Shown here: piece after piece, positions 60,463 to 64,000 of the stretch
How the letters are laid out: every line of letters starts with the position of its first letter
Numbering within the stretch: position 1 is the first letter of the stretch
Assembly (NCBI RefSeq): GCF_024380015.1
Contig: NZ_CP101509.1
Coordinates: 62,001 to 126,000 of the forward strand
DNA length: 64,000 nt
From: Photobacterium atrarenae
Lineage (GTDB): Bacteria; Pseudomonadota; Gammaproteobacteria; Enterobacterales; Vibrionaceae
Direction: 5' to 3'
Made by a program: the position numbers and the translations under genes
The notes under the pieces: generated by a model
Database searches by the model: none
What the model was told of the DNA's origin: nothing
What the model saw: only the letters and a program-made list of their open reading frames with translations

Positions 60463-60828
60463 ATGCTTATCAATCAATTATTACGGCCCCTGTTCTTGGC
60501 CCTCTGCCTGCTCTGGGCGCTGCTTGCGCCCCTTGGCAGCTTTGCTGCGCCGGCAATTGAGATCGAAGAAGATCAGGACGAAGTGATCCAAGCCGTGCAG
60601 CAAGGTCTTATCCAACCCTATTCCGCGCTGCAACAAGTCGTCGCGCGTCAACTGCATGGGCGAATTATCAAGGTCGAGCTTGAAGAAGATGACGGGATCT
60701 GGGTGTATGAACTCAAGCTGATCGATCCCAAGAACAACATCATTAAAGTTGAATATGATGCGAAGTCACTGACAATGATAGAAATCAAAGGCCGTAACCT
60801 GGAAAACATTATCAAGGTAGCAGAATGA
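60463..60828 (+). CDS. PepSY-domain periplasmic protein
   Basis: A 121-residue protein with a signal peptide (1-29, ending GSFAAP) and one PepSY domain (IQPYSALQQVVARQLHGRIIKVELEEDDGIWVYELKLIDPKNNIIKVEYDAKSLTMIEI in short blocks). It starts an operon with a response regulator and a kinase, and its stop overlaps the regulator start (ATGA). It may modulate the sensor, as PepSY proteins do near other sensor kinases. Confidence 0.88.
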   Translation: MLINQLLRPLFLALCLLWALLAPLGSFAAPAIEIEEDQDEVIQAVQQGLIQPYSALQQVVARQLHGRIIKVELEEDDGIWVYELKLIDPKNNIIKVEYDAKSLTMIEIKGRNLENIIKVAE

Positions 60829-61484
60829 AAATACTGGTTGTCGAAGACGAACTCACCCTGGGTGAGCAAATTGTTCACGGTCTGGAGCAAACCGGCTGGG
60901 TGGCGGAACTTTCCACCGACGGCATTGATGCACTCTATCGCGCCACATCCGAGCCATGGGACGCCATTGTCCTGGATCTGGGACTGCCAATGCTGGACGG
61001 TTTGACTGTTCTCAAAGGGATCCGTGAGGAGAATGTCAGCTGTCCGGTGGTGATCCTCAGTGCCCGTAATGAGCTGACTCAGCGAGTCGAAGGCCTCAAT
61101 GCCGGCGCTGATGACTACCTCACTAAACCATTTCAGATGGTGGAGTTGGTTGCCCGCCTGCGCGCGCAGCTGAGGCGCTCTTCCGGCAATGCCTCCCCCG
61201 TAATCCAAGCCAATGGGATCAGCCTCGATACCCGAACCTCAAAAGTGCTCTATCAGGGAGAAGCGATTGAGCTTACAGCCCTGGAATTTAAAGTACTCTC
61301 TTATATGATGCACCACGTCAATAAGGTCATTTCACGGACCGAGCTGGTCGAACATATCTATAAGCAGGATTTTGATCGGGACTCCAATACCATTGAAGTC
61401 TTTATCGGCCGGATCCGCCGCAAAATAAAAAGTGACGTGATTCAAACGGTTCGGGGGCTTGGATACCGCATCAATGCCGATTAA
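60825..61484 (+). CDS. OmpR-family response regulator
   Basis: A 219-residue regulator. The receiver domain has LVVEDE, D51 (IVLDLGLPMLDG) and K101 (YLTKPFQ). The C-terminal winged-helix DNA-binding domain is IELTALEFKVLSYMMHHVNKVISRTELVEHIYKQD and DSNTIEVFIGRIRRKI. It resembles PhoP/QseB/CarR regulators. Its stop overlaps the kinase start. Confidence 0.93.
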   Translation: MKILVVEDELTLGEQIVHGLEQTGWVAELSTDGIDALYRATSEPWDAIVLDLGLPMLDGLTVLKGIREENVSCPVVILSARNELTQRVEGLNAGADDYLTKPFQMVELVARLRAQLRRSSGNASPVIQANGISLDTRTSKVLYQGEAIELTALEFKVLSYMMHHVNKVISRTELVEHIYKQDFDRDSNTIEVFIGRIRRKIKSDVIQTVRGLGYRINAD

Positions 61485-62817
61485 GTTCATGACCCGGCAA
61501 CTGCCCAGCCTGCGCAGTCGCCTGCTGCTGGCAGCAACAGTCTGGTTAGTCGCAATCACACTGGCCGCGGGGTACCTGGTCCCCAGCTTTATCAAGAGTT
61601 ATCTGATTGACCAGGAGGCGCAGCAACTCGCGCTGTATGTCGATGAGCTAACCGCGCGTGTCGAGTTCAACCCGAATGGCCGTATCACACTGCCGGAGCG
61701 ACTGTCCAATCCGAGATTTCGCTCCCCGTATAGTGGCTTGTACTGGACCGTGATCGTCAACGACAACCAGTTCCGCTCCCGCTCCCTGTGGGATGCACGC
61801 ATTACCGGGGATAAAGCCAGCGGCTATACGGGACCGAAACAGCAATCCCTGTTGGTGGTCCAGCGCACGATCCTGCTGCCGGAAAGCGACGCTCCCGTGA
61901 CCTTAATGGTGGCTTCGGACCAAGCCAAGCTCAATGCGACCTTACAGCAACTGACCCAGGGGCTCTGGTTGATCCTGCTGATCATGGCCGCCGGCATCCT
62001 GCTCCTGATCTGGCTGCAGATCAGTTGGTCCCTGCTCCCCCTGCGAACGCTGCAACAAAGCCTCAAACAGGTCCGGGATGGCCAGGCCACTGAGCTGGCC
62101 GGGGTGTATCCACTGGAAGTCAAACCTGTCATTGACGATCTCAACGCCCTCCTGTTCCACTATCAGGAGCTGCTGGAGCGGGCCCGAAACCATGCCGGGA
62201 ATCTCTCCCATGCGTTGAAAACGCCGATCGCAATCCTCAACAATGAAGTTACCAATCTTGAGCCGCAAGACAGACAAAAGCTATCTCCAGCGCTGACCCA
62301 GCTTCAGCAACACATTGACTACCACCTGGGCCGTGCGCGTATGGCGGGAGCTGCCAACATCTTAGCCGCCAGGACTCTCGCCTCACCCCGGGTGGATGCC
62401 ATTGCGATGGCGATGGACAAAGTCTATGCCGTTCGCGGCGTCACGCTGGTCAATGAACTCGACAGTGAACTGAGCGTCGCGGTGGAAACGCGGGATCTGG
62501 ATGAGATGGTAGGCAACCTGATTGAGAACAGTTACAAGTGGGCCAATCAGCTGATCCGTGTTCACCAGACCGAACAAGATCAGCACACAGTTAAAATCTC
62601 AATTGAAGATGACGGTCCGGGTATGGCCAGTCAGAATTACGCCGCGGTTTTGCAGCGCGGCGTCAAACTCGATGAGACAACGCCGGGCAGCGGGCTGGGG
62701 CTCAGTATTGTCAATGAGCTGGCGCACAGCTACCGGGGCAAACTGACGCTGACTCACAGCTCGCTCGGCGGCATCAAGGCCGTGCTGGAGCTGCCCCGTC
62801 CGCGAAGCAAGGCCTAA
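61474..62817 (+). CDS. PhoQ/CarS-like sensor histidine kinase
   Basis: A 447-residue kinase from the ATG at 61474. Two membrane helices flank a periplasmic sensor of about 130 residues (SYLIDQEAQQLALYVDELTARVEF...). HAMP then follows, and the H-box NLSHALKTPIAILNNEV. The ATPase part has N-box LIENSYKWANQLI, DDGPGM and GSGLGLSIVNELAHSY. It is the cognate partner of the preceding regulator. The group includes PhoQ and Vibrio CarS, but the signal is not predictable. Confidence 0.92.
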   Translation: MPIKFMTRQLPSLRSRLLLAATVWLVAITLAAGYLVPSFIKSYLIDQEAQQLALYVDELTARVEFNPNGRITLPERLSNPRFRSPYSGLYWTVIVNDNQFRSRSLWDARITGDKASGYTGPKQQSLLVVQRTILLPESDAPVTLMVASDQAKLNATLQQLTQGLWLILLIMAAGILLLIWLQISWSLLPLRTLQQSLKQVRDGQATELAGVYPLEVKPVIDDLNALLFHYQELLERARNHAGNLSHALKTPIAILNNEVTNLEPQDRQKLSPALTQLQQHIDYHLGRARMAGAANILAARTLASPRVDAIAMAMDKVYAVRGVTLVNELDSELSVAVETRDLDEMVGNLIENSYKWANQLIRVHQTEQDQHTVKISIEDDGPGMASQNYAAVLQRGVKLDETTPGSGLGLSIVNELAHSYRGKLTLTHSSLGGIKAVLELPRPRSKA

Positions 62818-62875
62818 CATTGCCATGTTAGTTTCTGGCAAAACGGTGATGCATCCACACGCTGCCAGAAACGGG

Positions 62876-63115
62876 CTATACCGGCCACAGGGTGAGGTTC
62901 ACGATCCGGATAATCACACCGAGGATAAACGCACTCACGCCGAGCCGGTACGCTTTATATTCTGCGACATTCATACTGACACGCTGATAGAACATTTTCG
63001 CAACCCCGGTCCAGTCGCGGGTTCGCTTTCCATACTGGAAAATGCTCCTGGTGATCAGCATCAGCCCGCAAGCAATCAGTATGATTTCCGCAAATTGTAA
63101 TGTGGTTTCCGGCAT
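62876..63115 (-). CDS. Small two-helix membrane protein
   Basis: A 79-residue protein from the ATG at 63115 (PETTLQFAEIILIACGLMLI). The open frame continues upstream but has an unlikely, basic sequence, so the shorter start is preferred. A membrane helix is seen near 8-24. A charged loop follows (QYGKRTRDWTGVAKMFYQRV), then a second helix near 58-75 (LGVSAFILGVIIRIVNLTLW). Function unknown. Confidence 0.65.
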   Translation of the reverse strand: MPETTLQFAEIILIACGLMLITRSIFQYGKRTRDWTGVAKMFYQRVSMNVAEYKAYRLGVSAFILGVIIRIVNLTLWPV

Positions 63116-63380
63116 GACTTCTCCCTTCCTCGCTGTACTCCGTCCAGCTTTCAAGGTAACGCCTTTCGGTGATTTCACAATTAGACCAAAGTGGAAACTC
63201 AATTCACGGTATTCTGACCTCCTTACTTGAGCTTTCCCCGACTCAATTGTGAAAGCATCGCACCTTTCATTCGACAAAGCCGCTATGCTTCGGGAATGAA
63301 AAGAGATAAAGATACCGATTAACAAACCTTTCGTGTAAAATCCGCCCCCCGGAATTCTCAACGAACGATATCGAGGCGAT

Positions 63381-64000
63381 ATGCAATTACTCGAAGCCAA
63401 ACTACAAAAAATTGACCGTCATAACTACCGCAGCTATTCCAGCTTACGCGGAGAATATCATTTCGTTGACTTCGACTTTTTCATTGATACAACCCAGGCC
63501 GATCCATTCGCCCCGGCTTCGCGAGTCCGCGCCCGTCGCAAATGGTCTCTGACCGATCTGGCCTGGCTCAAAGCGCAATCCGCCGACTATCAGCGCGCTG
63601 CGCGTGACTTCATCGCCCGTCAATTTGCTGATCTTGCCCAACAGGTCAATGAAATTCAGATTGACCGCCCAGGTCAGACCATCCTGGACCGAACCGCCGT
63701 TGTCTTTGATGACGAAGGGATTGAACTTCGCTTCCGCATTGATCTGCCATCCGATGGCCGCACCATTATTGCCAAGAAAACGGCCAATCTGCTGACCTTC
63801 ACCATGCCGAAGATCATTCGCCGCGCGACCATTGCCCGTGAGCTGCCGATGGATGAGCTGAAACGTCATTGTGAAACGGTCGAAGATCAGGTCGCACTAC
63901 GCCGCCAGCTCAAAGACAAAAACCTGGTCGCCTTTGTTGCCGATGAGTCGATTCTGCCACGGCTGGCGGGCAACAGCGAATTGCCGCTGCCTGATGCCAT
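63381..64000 (+). CDS. COG3044 P-loop ATPase, N-terminal fragment
   Basis: The first 206 codons of a gene running off the right edge. It begins QLLEAKLQKIDRHNYRSYSSLRGEY then HFVDFDFFIDTTQADPFAPASRVRARR, which is the opening of the predicted ABC-class ATPase family (PF09818), about 550 residues in full. The segment DLPSDGRTIIAKKTANLLT follows. The Walker A motif is expected further on, outside the window. Function unknown; databases often misname it isomerase. Confidence 0.85.
   Translation, partial: MQLLEAKLQKIDRHNYRSYSSLRGEYHFVDFDFFIDTTQADPFAPASRVRARRKWSLTDLAWLKAQSADYQRAARDFIARQFADLAQQVNEIQIDRPGQTILDRTAVVFDDEGIELRFRIDLPSDGRTIIAKKTANLLTFTMPKIIRRATIARELPMDELKRHCETVEDQVALRRQLKDKNLVAFVADESILPRLAGNSELPLPDA

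Noticed and set aside
62876..63400. Longer 174-residue version of the two-helix membrane protein
   Set aside because: The extra 95 residues have no sign of conservation and cross the upstream promoter region of the next gene; the ATG at 63115 fits better.

Overview
The window looks like a chromosomal segment of a marine gammaproteobacterium of the Vibrionaceae type (Vibrio, Photobacterium, Grimontia or Enterovibrio-like). The evidence is the set of conserved host genes (YaeQ, YceH, DUF3389, DUF2797, Cti, a TPP-riboswitch thiamin salvage operon, and a PepSY/response-regulator/kinase operon). The genus is an inference.

Region 1 (1 to about 26,726) is most of a Mu-like transposable prophage lying on the minus strand, with its left (early) end at high coordinates. 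Read in phage order it carries: a LexA/CI-type repressor (plus strand); a Ner-like regulator; DDE transposase A; ATPase B; a tightly packed early operon (several HTH or winged-helix proteins, DUF3164, GemA); the Mor activator; an IS3-family insertion and a small AT-rich plus-strand gene; lysis genes; Mu-type small and large terminase, portal and MuF; virion morphogenesis G; protease/scaffold I; a decoration-like protein; major head protein T; connector genes; and then a non-contractile tail module (terminator, tube, G/GT chaperones with a classic -1 frameshift site, start of the tape measure). The head and transposition modules are Mu-like, but no tail sheath is present, so the phage resembles the B3/D3112-type transposable siphoviruses. 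The far end of the prophage lies outside the window.

The prophage end falls inside a trypsin-like serine protease gene (about 26,727-27,652). The host reading frame is cut after the catalytic serine segment, so the protease is a pseudogene whose 3' part should lie beyond the far end of the prophage. The most unusual phage features are a MuF head protein with an HExxH zincin domain at its C-terminus followed by a tightly coupled small gene, an AT-rich membrane-protein moron between I and G, and a 26-bp direct repeat in two intergenic gaps.

Region 2 (27.7-64 kb) is host chromosome: a lipoprotein, PhnA, a FeeM/LuxI-fold acyl-amino-acid synthase-like protein, a VAO-type flavin oxidase, and a TPP-riboswitch operon (thiD, an HMP-precursor ABC transporter, tenA). 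These are followed by housekeeping genes (YdcF-like, YaeQ, YhbQ, YceH), a REC-GGDEF protein, fatty-acid cis/trans isomerase, cytochrome b561 and cytochrome c', a retropepsin-like lipoprotein, MenI-type thioesterase, M48 protease, OmpA, a PAS plus REC-CheX signalling pair, PTS-EIIC-like permease, periplasmic ATP-dependent DNA ligase, a dCache chemoreceptor, the PepSY/OmpR/kinase operon, and the start of a COG3044 P-loop ATPase. Two copies of a MITE-like repeat lie in host intergenic regions. I see no tRNA, rRNA or CRISPR array.
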